Source: Armatimonadetes bacterium UBA1398 (lineage in GTDB: Bacteria; Armatimonadota; Zipacnadia; UBA1398). Taken from it: a stretch of DNA of 55,130 nt. The translations under genes were made by a program, and so were the position numbers. Numbering within the stretch: position 1 is the first letter of the stretch; each line of letters begins with the position of its first letter. Positions 31,944-41,247 of the stretch are shown in pieces. The stretch lies in the NCBI GenBank assembly GCA_002305165.1, contig DBQI01000048.1, positions 1 through 55,130 on the forward strand. The letters are read 5' to 3'. Under the pieces are notes generated by a model, which ran no database searches, was not told the origin of the DNA, and worked only from the letters and a program-made list of their open reading frames with translations.

Positions 31944-34374
31944 CCGGTCCGCGCCCAAGCGGCACGAGCGCTACCTCCAGGCGCTCGAGTCCCTGGGCAA
32001 GCCCCTGGCGTGGGAGCGTCGCGACGGCTTTCGCGACGCCATCGCTCAGGGCGGACTCTCACGCTATGCCGAGCGCTGGCTACAGCAGGCCCGCGAGACG
32101 GCTCCCGACCCCGCGGCCGAGCCCGACCTCCTCGCCCTCGAAGCGGCCTGCGCCGCCTACTCGCCGGCGAGCCCGACCGAGCGCGCGGGCATGCTCGACG
32201 CCATCGAGGCTGCCCTCCGGAGGCTCTTCGGGGCCGCCGAGGAGCGGCAGGCGGACTGGCGCCAAGTGGCCCGACTGCGCGACGAAGGGCTTGCCTCCCG
32301 AGCCCGGGCCGATCTCCGCGCCGCTCTCGACGCGCCCCTCCAAGCTCTTCCCGGCGTTCGAGGCCGGATAGCCCAAGCCTTCGCCAAGCTCGAGGTGAAC
32401 ACGGTCTACGACCTCCTGACCCTCTTCCCCCGGAAGCACCAGGACCGAAGGAACCCGACGCCCGTCGCCAGCCTGGCCAACGAGGGCGTCGATGGCATCC
32501 TCGTCATCGTCGGCGCGCCGCCCTCTGCTCGCAAGGCGAGGCGAGTGACGATCGTCACCGCGCCGGCGTATGACTCGACCGGCAGCCTCGTTCTGACCTG
32601 GTTCAACCAGCCGTGGCTGGCCGACAAGCTCCAGCGCGGCGTGCGCATCTACGCTTCGGGCAAGGTCGAGCGTTTCGGGCGCGATGTGCGGATGAACGTC
32701 GATGAATACGAGATCATCGGATCGGAGCCCGACCCACTCCAGGTCGGCCGCATCGTCCCCGTGTACCCCCTCACCGAGGGCTTGGTGCAACCGACAGCGC
32801 GGCGCATCGTCTCCGCCGCCGTGGAGGGGTACGCCCACGGGGACTTCGACCCCGTGCCCGAGCCGGTGCGGCGCAAGCGCGGGCTCCTCTCCCACGACCT
32901 CGCTCTGCGGTCCATCCACTTTCCGGCGTCGGAGGAGGAACACGAGGAGGCCCGGGTCTCCCTCGCCTACGCCGAGCTGCTCGCCCTCCAGGTTGAGGTC
33001 AGCCGGCGCAAGCGCGAGATGACCTCCGGCGTCGCCCCCATCGTGCGTCCTCGGGTGAGCGTCCTCGAGGAGTTGGAGGGATGCCTGCCCTTCCCTCTGA
33101 CCGGCGCGCAGCGGCGGGTCATCAAGCAGATCCTGCGGGACATGGCGACCCCATCCCCGATGAGCCGGCTGCTCCACGGGGATGTCGGCTCCGGCAAGAC
33201 CGTCGCCATCATGGCTGCCCTCCTCGCCGTGGCGAGGGCGGGGATGCAGGCCGCCGTGATGGTCCCCACCGAGATCCTCGCCCAGCAGCACTTCGCGAGC
33301 CTGAGTCAGGTGCTGCTGCCCCTGGGCGTCACCATCGAGCTGCTCATCGGTGGGCTTCCCGCGGGGCGCAAGAAGGAGGCGCGGGCGCGTATCGGCTCCG
33401 GGGAGGCTTCCGTCGCCGTCGGCACCCACGCCCTGGTGCAGGAGGGCGTCGAGTTCCGCTCCCTGGCCCTGGGCGTCGTGGATGAGCAGCATCGGTTCGG
33501 CGTGACCCACCGCTCCCGGCTCTTCCAGAAGGGGGACAGTCCCCACTTCCTGGTCGTCACCGCGACGCCCATACCCCGCACCCTGGCGCTCACGGTCTAC
33601 GGCCACCTCGAGGTCTCCGTCCTCGATGAGCTGCCCCCGGGACGCCAGCCCATCGTGACGAAGCTGGCTGGGCCCAAAGCCGCGTACGACATGGTGCGGC
33701 GCGAGCTGAACAAGGGTCGGCAGGCGTACGTCATCGCGCCGCTCATCGAGAAGTCCGAGGCCCTGGACTGCCAGGCCGCGGAGGAGCTGGCTCGCCGCCT
33801 CGCCGCCGAGGACCTTGCCGGCTACTCCCTGGGCCTCCTCCACGGCCGCGTGCCGCCCGACCAACGGGATGAGGTGATGGGCGCCTTCGTCAGGGGCAAG
33901 CGCCAAGTGCTCGTCTCCACCACCGTCGTGGAGGTGGGGGTCGACGTTCCCAACGCCACGGCGATGGTCATCGAGAACGCGGAGCGCTTCGGCCTCGCCC
34001 AGCTCCACCAGCTTCGGGGGAGGGTGGGGCGGGGCTCCGAGCGCTCCTTCTGCGCCCTGGTGTGCGGGAAGCGCACGGCGGAGGCTCGGGAGCGGCTCAG
34101 CGTCCTCTGCCAGACGAACGACGGGTTCAAGATCGCCATGGAGGACCTGCGCATCCGAGGGCCGGGCGAGTTCTTCGGCGTGCGCCAGAGCGGCCTCCCC
34201 GACCTGCGCATCGCCGATCCCCTCGCCGATGTGGCCCTCCTCGAACTGGCCCGCGAGGACGCGGAGAGTGTTGTCAAGGCCGACCCCGAGTTGGCCGATC
34301 CCTCGCACGCCGATCTGGCCGAGGAGATACGCCGACGGGCGGCGCGCAAAGTGGGGCGCGCTCTGCTTGGCTAG
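31936..34374 (+). CDS. recG: ATP-dependent DNA helicase RecG
   Basis: The 812-residue SF2 helicase reverses stalled replication forks and branch-migrates junctions. It has an extra N-terminal helical region of about 130 residues, then the wedge/OB domain (YDLLTLFPRKHQDRR to ASGKVERFGRDV). Helicase motif I is GDVGSGKT at about 415-422, the DEQH box is VVDEQHRFG at about 516, and TATPIPRTLALTVYG and QLRGRVGRGSERSFC (motif VI) follow. The N-terminal extension is like that of RecG in Thermotoga and other phyla. The ATG at 31936 overlaps the membrane-protein gene. Context with ruvA/ruvC nearby puts recombination-repair genes together. Confidence 0.95.
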   Translation: MADRSAPKRHERYLQALESLGKPLAWERRDGFRDAIAQGGLSRYAERWLQQARETAPDPAAEPDLLALEAACAAYSPASPTERAGMLDAIEAALRRLFGAAEERQADWRQVARLRDEGLASRARADLRAALDAPLQALPGVRGRIAQAFAKLEVNTVYDLLTLFPRKHQDRRNPTPVASLANEGVDGILVIVGAPPSARKARRVTIVTAPAYDSTGSLVLTWFNQPWLADKLQRGVRIYASGKVERFGRDVRMNVDEYEIIGSEPDPLQVGRIVPVYPLTEGLVQPTARRIVSAAVEGYAHGDFDPVPEPVRRKRGLLSHDLALRSIHFPASEEEHEEARVSLAYAELLALQVEVSRRKREMTSGVAPIVRPRVSVLEELEGCLPFPLTGAQRRVIKQILRDMATPSPMSRLLHGDVGSGKTVAIMAALLAVARAGMQAAVMVPTEILAQQHFASLSQVLLPLGVTIELLIGGLPAGRKKEARARIGSGEASVAVGTHALVQEGVEFRSLALGVVDEQHRFGVTHRSRLFQKGDSPHFLVVTATPIPRTLALTVYGHLEVSVLDELPPGRQPIVTKLAGPKAAYDMVRRELNKGRQAYVIAPLIEKSEALDCQAAEELARRLAAEDLAGYSLGLLHGRVPPDQRDEVMGAFVRGKRQVLVSTTVVEVGVDVPNATAMVIENAERFGLAQLHQLRGRVGRGSERSFCALVCGKRTAEARERLSVLCQTNDGFKIAMEDLRIRGPGEFFGVRQSGLPDLRIADPLADVALLELAREDAESVVKADPELADPSHADLAEEIRRRAARKVGRALLG

Positions 34375-34450
34375 GTTTGAGGTCCGTCGCTTCAGGGGAA
34401 GCTATGGTTGACTGGGGCGGGTATAGCGTCACGTACAAGGGAGGCCGGCT

Positions 34451-35734
34451 ATGCAGCAAAGGTATCGGGTGCGCCTCATTTCCGTTGTCGTCGCATTGAG
34501 TTGCGCTATCGTGGCGGGATGCAGCCAGCGTGGACGGGGTGGGCTCTCGGCCGCGGACATACGCGCCGCGGGCGGGGACTCCGTGGAGGTCGTCTCGGCC
34601 GCCGAGCTACCTATCGAGCTGACCTATCCGCAATCCGATGACCAGGGGAACTACGCCGCGCTGGCTGAGCCTCGAGCCCTGGTCGTCTCCGGGCTCGTCG
34701 CCAGCGCCGACTTGGTGGACGAGATCGAGGTGAACGGCGCGAGCGTGCAGGCCTACCGCGTCGAGGGGTACGTTCCCTTTGGCGCCGACGGAGAGGAGCC
34801 CGTCTACCGCTTCCACGCGCCCGTCGTTGTCAGCCCCGAGGACGCGATCGTGGTCACCATTCGGACGGGGCTGAAGGAGATTGCCGGGAGCTTCGCGCCT
34901 GACCGTGATCACGTCGTCTCGCGCCTGGTCGCGCTGCGGAAGGCGACTCCCGAGGACCCCTGGCGCGCCATGCGCCTGGGCTCCGCGCAGTACGCGATCG
35001 GCGCGTACGAGGAGGCCATCGGCTCCCTCGATCAGGCCCTCGCGTCGGGCCAGGAGCTGCCCTGGGCCTGCTTCCGTCTGGGCATGGCATATCTGAGCCA
35101 GGGCATGGCCGATGAGGCCATGGCGAGCCTGGACGAGGCCATCCGGATAGCTCCGGCGCTGCCCGATCCCTACCATGCCCGAGGGCTCGTTCACTACAGC
35201 GCGGGCCGGTACCCCGAGGCGATCGTGGCGCTGCTGGATGCCGCGGACTCGGCCCCGAGTTGGGCCGAGCCGCTTGTGGGCCTGGGCCTGAGCTACTATG
35301 CCCAGGGGGAGCTGGATGAGGCCGCCGGGAGCTTCGAGGAAGCGATCGAGCTGTGGCCCTCGTGGGCGTCGCCCCATTACGGCCTGGGCTTGGTCTACCT
35401 CGACCAGGGCCGGGTCGAGGATGCCATGGCGTCCATCGACCGGGGGCTCGCGCTGGGGCCGTGGCCGGGCGGCCATCATGTGAAGCTGGCCGAGAAGCTC
35501 CTGGCTAGGGGCGAAGCGGCCGCCGCCGACCGCCACCTCGCCATCGCCGAGGCCATCGGTGATACCGTGCCCGCCGAGCTGCTCGAGCAGGTGCGGGCAG
35601 AGGTGACCGAGCCGTGGACGATGGGCGACTGGCCATGGGGGCCGAGAGTGGCCCACGGTATGCGCGCAGTCCAGGGCCGGGGGCTCGATGATGTCGCCGA
35701 GGCGGTGTCAGCCGAGCGGCGCGCCGCCGAGTAG
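34451..35734 (+). CDS. TPR-repeat lipoprotein
   Basis: The 427-residue protein has a lipobox (AIVAGC, Cys24), a beta-rich domain at about 50-140 and then six or so TPR units (for example MRLGSAQYAIGAYEEAIGSLDQAL, YHARGLVHYSAGRYPEAIVALL and YGLGLVYLDQGRVEDAMASI). TPR lipoproteins usually assemble envelope complexes or assist outer-membrane biogenesis. GGGAGG stands 6 nt before the ATG. It follows recG by 76 nt and is closed by the terminator at 35787-35820. No specific partner is obvious. Confidence 0.78.
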   Translation: MQQRYRVRLISVVVALSCAIVAGCSQRGRGGLSAADIRAAGGDSVEVVSAAELPIELTYPQSDDQGNYAALAEPRALVVSGLVASADLVDEIEVNGASVQAYRVEGYVPFGADGEEPVYRFHAPVVVSPEDAIVVTIRTGLKEIAGSFAPDRDHVVSRLVALRKATPEDPWRAMRLGSAQYAIGAYEEAIGSLDQALASGQELPWACFRLGMAYLSQGMADEAMASLDEAIRIAPALPDPYHARGLVHYSAGRYPEAIVALLDAADSAPSWAEPLVGLGLSYYAQGELDEAAGSFEEAIELWPSWASPHYGLGLVYLDQGRVEDAMASIDRGLALGPWPGGHHVKLAEKLLARGEAAAADRHLAIAEAIGDTVPAELLEQVRAEVTEPWTMGDWPWGPRVAHGMRAVQGRGLDDVAEAVSAERRAAE

Positions 35735-35786
35735 TCACTCTGGGCAGCGCTCGTCTCTCCCGGGTGCGCCGCAGCCCGATGGTACC

Positions 35787-35820
35787 GGTTCTCCCTCGCG
35801 CGTCGGCGCGAGGGAGAACC
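35787..35820. terminator. Bidirectional terminator between TPR lipoprotein and Gfo/Idh genes
   Basis: A 15-bp perfect stem (ggttctccctcgcgc at 35787-35801 with gcgcgagggagaacc at 35806-35820) and a GTCG tetraloop lie between two convergent stops. This is the strongest hairpin seen in the window. Confidence 0.85.
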
Positions 35821-35842
35821 ACCGAGCCTTGGGCCTCAGAAG

Positions 35843-36922
35843 CTAGGCGATGTTGACTGCCTTGCCGGTCTTAGCCGACTTGTACATCGCGTCCAACACC
35901 CGCATGAGCCGGTAGCCGTCCTCGGCGGGCGAGACGGGTTTCTTGCCTGTCACGATGCAGTCGCAGAAGTGCTGCACCGCGTTGGTGCGGCCCATCGCGG
36001 GATCCGGCTCCACGAGGACGTGCCGGTCGACGGGCACGCCGCGCTCCTGGGTGAACATCTCGAGCCGGTCGCCGCCGCCCGGTCCGAAGGAGGTCTCCAG
36101 GTTCGCGCCGGCCTTGGTGCCGCAGAGGGTCGAGAAGACGTACTCCTCCTTGATGCGCGAGGCCCACGACGCCTCAACCCAGATGGTCTGTCCGCCATCG
36201 AACTTGATCATGCCCACGGCCATGTCCTCGACGGTGAACTTGCCCTTCAGGTCGGGCGTCCCCCACGGGCCGAGGCCCTCCATCTTGTGTCCGAAGGCCG
36301 AGTAGGTCGATGCCAGACACGTCACCGGCTCGGGGTTGCCCATGAGGTAGATCGTCAGGTCGAGCATGTGCACCGCGAGGTCGATGAGGGGGCCGCCGCC
36401 CGCGCGCTCCACGTCGGTGAACCAGCTCCCCCAGCCGGGGATGCCGTTCCGACGAATCCAGCCGCAGCGAGCGAAGTAGATGTCCCCAAGCTCGCCCTCC
36501 GCGATCGCCTGCTTCAGGAACTGGCTGTCCGGCCGGTAGCGGTTGTTGAACTGCATCATGAAGACCTTGTCCGACGCCTGGGCCGCGTCGAACATCCTCT
36601 TGCCCTCGCGCGCCGAGGTGGTCATCGGCTTCTCGCAGAGCACGTTCAGGCCGGCCTGCAGGCTATCGATGGCCATGACGCGGTGGAGATCGTTCGGCAC
36701 GCACACGCTCACCGCGTCGATGGTGCCGCTGCGGAGCATCTCCTTGTAGTCGAGGTAGACGTTGGGGATCCCGTACTGGGCGGCGGTCCGATCCGCCAGG
36801 TCCTTCTTGAGGTCACAGACGGCCGTGACCTCCGCGTCCGGATGCATGGTGTAACCTTGCACGTGGAACTGCCCGACACCCAGGCCGATCACGCCGGCCC
36901 GGATCTTTTTCTTTGCGGCCAT
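35843..36922 (-). CDS. Gfo/Idh/MocA-family oxidoreductase
   Basis: The 359-residue NAD(P)-dependent oxidoreductase has a Rossmann start (RAGVIGLGVGQFHVQGY), the family signature CEKPMTTSAREG (Lys in EKP) and a C-terminal alpha/beta domain with GGGPLIDLAVHMLDL, where the family's catalytic-region His sits. Members oxidise or epimerise sugars, inositols or glycosides. AAGGAGG is 9 nt before the ATG at 36922 and abuts the ATG at 36931, so 36922 is preferred. A small GC-rich hairpin (36945-36961) lies just upstream of the Shine-Dalgarno. The substrate is unknown. Confidence 0.92.
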   Translation of the reverse strand: MAAKKKIRAGVIGLGVGQFHVQGYTMHPDAEVTAVCDLKKDLADRTAAQYGIPNVYLDYKEMLRSGTIDAVSVCVPNDLHRVMAIDSLQAGLNVLCEKPMTTSAREGKRMFDAAQASDKVFMMQFNNRYRPDSQFLKQAIAEGELGDIYFARCGWIRRNGIPGWGSWFTDVERAGGGPLIDLAVHMLDLTIYLMGNPEPVTCLASTYSAFGHKMEGLGPWGTPDLKGKFTVEDMAVGMIKFDGGQTIWVEASWASRIKEEYVFSTLCGTKAGANLETSFGPGGGDRLEMFTQERGVPVDRHVLVEPDPAMGRTNAVQHFCDCIVTGKKPVSPAEDGYRLMRVLDAMYKSAKTGKAVNIA

Positions 36923-37270
36923 CTCGAGCATCCTCCTTGGGCTTCGCCCCGCTCGGGGGCGCTTCTACGCTTCGGAGGGTGGATTGGGCCGGACGGTGTC
37001 GAACTCCTCCGCCCGCGGCGCTTTACCGGCGAAATGCTTGAGAACCGTCCCGGCGTCCACGCCCTCATGCCGACTGGCACATGAAGGGGAATCCACCGGG
37101 CAACTGAATCAGATCCCTCGGTCGGTCCCGGGTCGGCCACCATCTCGGTGTTCACGCGCCCGCCGAGCGACCCAGGACCGGCCTCCCCCCTCGGATGAGC
37201 CACCCCAGCGAGGCAAGCGAGCAGGACGGCCCGTGTGCGGGGCCGAACCTGAGCGCCAGGTGGTGAAGCG
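36923..37270. other. Intergenic gap between Gfo/Idh gene and MmeI-like gene
   Basis: This 348-nt divergent gap holds the Shine-Dalgarno and a small hairpin (cgcccc at 36945-36950, ggggcg at 36956-36961) for the minus-strand gene, and AGGTGG about 7 nt before the GTG at 37271 for the plus-strand gene. Short open frames exist, but none has a start signal or protein-like composition. No repeat, att site or C-box-like element could be confirmed by eye. Confidence 0.5.
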
Positions 37271-40024
37271 GTGACCCCACACGAGTTTCAGCGCAAGTGG
37301 CAAGGCCACACCCTCACGGAGCGGGCCTCCTATCAGCAGCACTTCCTCGACCTGTGCGCCCTGGTCGGCCACCCGACTCCGGCGGAGGTCGACCCGACGG
37401 GCGCGAGCTTCTGCTTCGAGAAGGCCGTCGCGAAGCAGTGGGGTGGCGGCGGCTTCGCCGACGTGTGGAAACGCGACCACTTCGGCTGGGAGTACAAGGG
37501 CCCCCACGCGGACCTGGACAAGGCGCTGCATCAGCTTCTGCTCTACCGGCGGGACCTGGAGAACCCCCCACTGCTCGTGGTGTGCGACACGGACCTGATC
37601 CGCGTCCACACCGACTTCACGAACACCGCGAACACCATCTACGAGGTCACGACGGCGGACCTCACGGACCCCGACAAGCTGGAGATCCTGCGGAGGGTGT
37701 TCCACGACCCGATGGCGCTGCGGCCCGGGCGGACGCCGGACCAGGTGACCCAGGCGGTCGCGTCGCAAGTGGGCGACGTGGCCCAGGCGATGCGGGAGCG
37801 GGGGGTTGAGCCGCACGAGGCGGCCCACTTCCTGATGAAGGTCGTCTTTGCCCTCTTCGCCGAGGACATCGGCCTCCTCCGGCGCGGGCTCCTGACGGAG
37901 GTCCTCGCGGGGATGGTGGATGACCCCGACGGCCTGGACGACATCCTGCGCCAGTTGTTCGAGGCGATGGCCACGGGCGGCCGCCTGCATGTCGACAGGA
38001 TCGATCACTTCAACGGCGGGCTGTTCGATGACAGCGCGACGGTGAGGCTGGAGTCGGAGGAGATCGCCGCTCTGGCGCGGATCGCCGCGGACGACTGGGG
38101 GCAGGTGGAGCCGGCGGTCTTCGGGACCCTCTTCGAGCGTGGGCTGGACCCCGCTCGGCGGGCCCAACTGGGGGCGCACTACACGTCGAAGGAGGACATC
38201 CTGCTCGTCATCGAGCCGGTGCTGATGGCGCCGCTGCGGCGGGAGTGGGAGTCGGTGCGGGCTGGGTGCGAAGAGCTGGCGGAGAAGGCCGAAGCGGCGG
38301 ACACGACGCGGAAGCGGCAGAACCACCGAGACGAGATCTCTGCCCGGGTGCGCGGGTTCATGGAGCGTCTCGCGGGGGTGCGGGTGCTGGACGCGGCCTG
38401 CGGCAGCGGCAACTTCCTCTACGTGGCGCTCAACGCGCTGAAGGACCTGGAACTGGAGGTGATCCAGGCCACGGCGGCCTGGAGCGCCGAGGCGCCCTTC
38501 CCCGCTGTGGATCCGGGGCAGCTCTACGGGCTGGAGATCGACCCGTACGCCGTGGAGTTGGCCCAGCTCACGGTGTGGATCGGATACCTGCAATGGTGCC
38601 AGCGGCACGGCTTCCTCGGCTCCGACCGACCGCTGCTGAAGAAGCATGACAACATCCAGCAGCGGGACGCGATCCTCGCCTTCGACGAGGAGGGCAACCC
38701 CACCGAGCCGGCCTGGCCCGAGGTGGACGCCATCGTGGGGAACCCGCCCTTCCTGGGTGACAAGAAGCTACGAGGTGAACTCGGTGACGAGTACGTAGAG
38801 CGGGTCTTCGGGGTCTACAAGGGGCGACTGCCCAACGGGGCTGATCTCTGCTGCTACTGGTTCGAGCGGGCGAGGTCGGAGATAGAGGCGGGCCGGGCGC
38901 GGCGCGCGGGGCTGCTCGCGACGAACTCGATCCGGCAGGGCGCGAACCGCGCGGTGCTGGGCCGCATCCAGGAATCCGGCGGGATCTTCATGGCTTGGTC
39001 TGACCGCGAGTGGATCCTGGACGGGGCGGCGGTGCGGATCTCCATTGTGGGTTTCGATGATGGGAGCGAGACGAGCCGCATGCTTGACGGGGAGCCCGTC
39101 GGGCGGATCAACGCGGACCTCACGTCGACGGCGGACCTCACGCGGGCGCGGCGCCTGGAGGCGAACGCTGGCGTGGCGTTCATGGCAGACACCAAGGGTG
39201 GAGCTTTCGACATCGGGCGCGACGTGGCGGAGCAGATGCTTGCCGCGCCGAACCCGCACGGGAGGCCGAACTCGGACGTGGTGAAGCCCTGGTGGAACGG
39301 CCTGGATGTCACGCGCCGATCGCGTGACATGTGGATCATCGACTTCGGGTGCACGATGTCGGAGCGGGACGCGGCGCTCTATGAGGCTCCCTTCGAGTAC
39401 GTGCGGAGCCACGTGAAGCCGGCACGTGAGGCCACGCAGAGGGCACAGTACCGCGCATCGTGGTGGCTCCACACTAGACCGAGGCCGGAGATGCGTGCGG
39501 CGCTGGCGGGCCTGTCGAGGTACGTGGCGACTGTGGTTATCGCGAAGCATCGGTTGTTCGCGTGGGTGCCGTCGGAGGTGCTGTCCGACCACGCCCTCAT
39601 CGTGTTCCCGCGCGAGGACGACTACTTCCTCGGCGTCGTGCACAGCCGGCTCCACGAGAAGTGGGCGCTGGGCATCTGTTCCTCGCTGGAGGACCGGCCC
39701 CGGTACACCCCGACGACCTGCTTCGAGACATTCCCCTTCCCGAGGCCGACGGAGGAGCAGCGCGCCGCCATCGCCGAGGCCGCGAAGGCCCTCCACGAGA
39801 CGCGTCAGGCCGCCCTGGACAATGACCCGAAGCTCACGATGACGGCCCTCTACAACAAGCGGCCGACGTGGCTGGACAACCTCCACAAGGACCTGGACCG
39901 CGCCGTCCTCGCCGCCTACGGCTGGCCCGAGGACATCGGCGACGAGGATCTGCTGGAGCGGCTCCTGGCGCTGAACCTGGAACGGGCGGAGGAGGAGGAG
40001 CGAGGCATCCTGACGCGGCCGTGA
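37271..40024 (+). CDS. MmeI-like single-chain restriction-modification enzyme (type IIL)
   Basis: The 917-residue protein has the length and domain order of MmeI. The N-terminal nuclease has D64-x9-E74-Y-K76 (in GFADVWKRDHFGWEYKG), the same D-x9-ExK spacing described for MmeI. A helical connector follows, then a gamma-class adenine methyltransferase with SAM motif I RVLDAACGSGNF (about 371-382) and catalytic motif IV NPPF (491-494). The C-terminal part from about 620 should be the target-recognition domain. Such enzymes cut at a fixed distance from their site and methylate one strand. No separate methylase or specificity gene is adjacent, as expected. GTG start with AGGTGG 7 nt upstream. Recognition sequence is unknown. 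Confidence 0.87.
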   Translation: MTPHEFQRKWQGHTLTERASYQQHFLDLCALVGHPTPAEVDPTGASFCFEKAVAKQWGGGGFADVWKRDHFGWEYKGPHADLDKALHQLLLYRRDLENPPLLVVCDTDLIRVHTDFTNTANTIYEVTTADLTDPDKLEILRRVFHDPMALRPGRTPDQVTQAVASQVGDVAQAMRERGVEPHEAAHFLMKVVFALFAEDIGLLRRGLLTEVLAGMVDDPDGLDDILRQLFEAMATGGRLHVDRIDHFNGGLFDDSATVRLESEEIAALARIAADDWGQVEPAVFGTLFERGLDPARRAQLGAHYTSKEDILLVIEPVLMAPLRREWESVRAGCEELAEKAEAADTTRKRQNHRDEISARVRGFMERLAGVRVLDAACGSGNFLYVALNALKDLELEVIQATAAWSAEAPFPAVDPGQLYGLEIDPYAVELAQLTVWIGYLQWCQRHGFLGSDRPLLKKHDNIQQRDAILAFDEEGNPTEPAWPEVDAIVGNPPFLGDKKLRGELGDEYVERVFGVYKGRLPNGADLCCYWFERARSEIEAGRARRAGLLATNSIRQGANRAVLGRIQESGGIFMAWSDREWILDGAAVRISIVGFDDGSETSRMLDGEPVGRINADLTSTADLTRARRLEANAGVAFMADTKGGAFDIGRDVAEQMLAAPNPHGRPNSDVVKPWWNGLDVTRRSRDMWIIDFGCTMSERDAALYEAPFEYVRSHVKPAREATQRAQYRASWWLHTRPRPEMRAALAGLSRYVATVVIAKHRLFAWVPSEVLSDHALIVFPREDDYFLGVVHSRLHEKWALGICSSLEDRPRYTPTTCFETFPFPRPTEEQRAAIAEAAKALHETRQAALDNDPKLTMTALYNKRPTWLDNLHKDLDRAVLAAYGWPEDIGDEDLLERLLALNLERAEEEERGILTRP

Positions 40025-40037
40025 GAGGGGCGGCTTG

Positions 40038-41213
40038 TCAGGGCGAGTCGAGCGCCTCCCCGAACGAGCGGTACAGCGCGGGAAGGGCCTCTCTTAGGGC
40101 GGCCTCGTTCGCCATGGGGTCGCCCCGATCGTACATCCATCGCCGCGTCTCCCCCGCTACCGGCTGCCAGCGGAGCCAGGCCCGATCATCGATCTCCCAT
40201 TCGCAGGGCAGCAGCTCGTTCGGAAGCAGGTGGTGGTCGTCTCCAACCTCCGACGCGGGCGTAAGCCGCCAGGGGCCGCCGGGCGATTGGGCGATCCGCC
40301 GGTTCGCCACCTGAGCCCATACGGCGGTCTCCCAGACGTGGTGGCCGCGCGCGCAGACGGCATCGAGGACATCCGCTTCTGGCTCCTCCTCCAGAACGCG
40401 AAGGAAGTCGACCCGGCCGGAGGCGCTGAGGGCATAGAGCAGGTACTGGCGCAGACCCCGCGGCAGGTCCCTGATGAACCGGAGGTCCTCCAATCGGTAG
40501 TAGCAGTTGTGGGCGCCATAGGAGAAGGGGCCTTGGGCGGTCGCGCAGGGGTACAGCGCGATGGGGAGATCGGACCGGAGGATCCTGATGAACGCGAGGG
40601 GATCGAGGTCCACGTTCCACTCCAGGTCCGACCACTCCCACTCCAGCGGTCCCGTATCGCAGCTCCCCGCGCAGAGATGCACGAGGCGGGTCTTGGCCAG
40701 AAGCAGCTCCGGCTCGCGGTTGAGCGCGATGGCCAGTGGGCGAGCCGAGCCGAAGGACACGATGTCCACCGGCGCCTCGGCGAGTCGAAGGGTATCGAGG
40801 AGCAGTTCAACCCCCCACTGCTGTATGCCCGGGCCGTCCTCCGCGGCGTCATCGAGGGCGCGCAGCGGCCGAGACGAGGCCGCTGCGCAGGGGACGCGGC
40901 GGTCGAACAGGGCATTGAGCTGCATCACGGGGATGTAGCCCGCGTCGCGCGGAACGTCGTGCCGGTGCCGCTCGGTCACGTCCAGGATGACGGCCCTGAG
41001 GTCCACCTCGGGCAGGCCATAGGCGGCGACCAGGTCGAAGTTGTCGCCTGGGTCCTGAGCGGGATGGTACAGATCGGTGATGTCGATGACGGGCGTCGCG
41101 GCGGCTCGGAAGGGCGTGGTCTGGGCGCGCGCTCGAACGCCCGCGACCGCCGCCGTCGCCAGCAGAGCTCGCTCGACGAAGTCGCGCCGCGTGCAGGGGC
41201 TTCCTAGTCCCAT
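40038..41213 (-). CDS. Tat-exported nucleoside hydrolase-like protein
   Basis: The 391-residue protein begins with a twin-arginine motif (TRRDFVERALLATAAVAGV) and likely a cleavage after ARAQ. The next segment, ITDLYHPAQDPGDNFDLVAA, resembles the Asp-rich calcium-binding loop of inosine-uridine nucleoside hydrolases. VDIVSFGSARPLAIALNREP and LVHLCAGSCDTG match the later strands of that fold. Members cut the N-glycosidic bond of ribonucleosides; in this exported form the substrate could be a nucleoside or another ribosyl compound. The ATG at 41213 has AAGGAG 5 nt upstream. It lies 34 nt after the LacI-family gene and converges on the MmeI-like gene. Not every calcium ligand could be confirmed. 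Confidence 0.65.
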   Translation of the reverse strand: MGLGSPCTRRDFVERALLATAAVAGVRARAQTTPFRAAATPVIDITDLYHPAQDPGDNFDLVAAYGLPEVDLRAVILDVTERHRHDVPRDAGYIPVMQLNALFDRRVPCAAASSRPLRALDDAAEDGPGIQQWGVELLLDTLRLAEAPVDIVSFGSARPLAIALNREPELLLAKTRLVHLCAGSCDTGPLEWEWSDLEWNVDLDPLAFIRILRSDLPIALYPCATAQGPFSYGAHNCYYRLEDLRFIRDLPRGLRQYLLYALSASGRVDFLRVLEEEPEADVLDAVCARGHHVWETAVWAQVANRRIAQSPGGPWRLTPASEVGDDHHLLPNELLPCEWEIDDRAWLRWQPVAGETRRWMYDRGDPMANEAALREALPALYRSFGEALDSP

Positions 41214-41247
41214 GCCTGCTCCTTTCAGGCCCATCGCCAGGGCCGTC

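Noticed and set aside
32080..34308. A 742-codon open frame antisense to recG
   Set aside because: The composition (many Gly, His, Leu, Asp) is typical of shadow frames in GC-rich DNA, and the whole length is covered by a clear RecG on the other strand.
34407..34438. TTGACT with tacaag as a promoter for the TPR lipoprotein gene
   Set aside because: The spacing is 20 nt and the -10 is poor, so I could not support it over readthrough from recG.
37109..38647. A 512-codon open frame antisense to the MmeI-like gene
   Set aside because: It is Arg/His/Leu-rich without family motifs, and lies opposite the nuclease and methyltransferase motifs, which must be coding.
37271..40024. Reading the 917-aa protein as a BREX PglX or type I HsdM subunit
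   Set aside because: The N-terminal D-x9-EYK nuclease motif, the MmeI length and the lack of pgl, brx or hsd neighbours fit a type IIL enzyme better.
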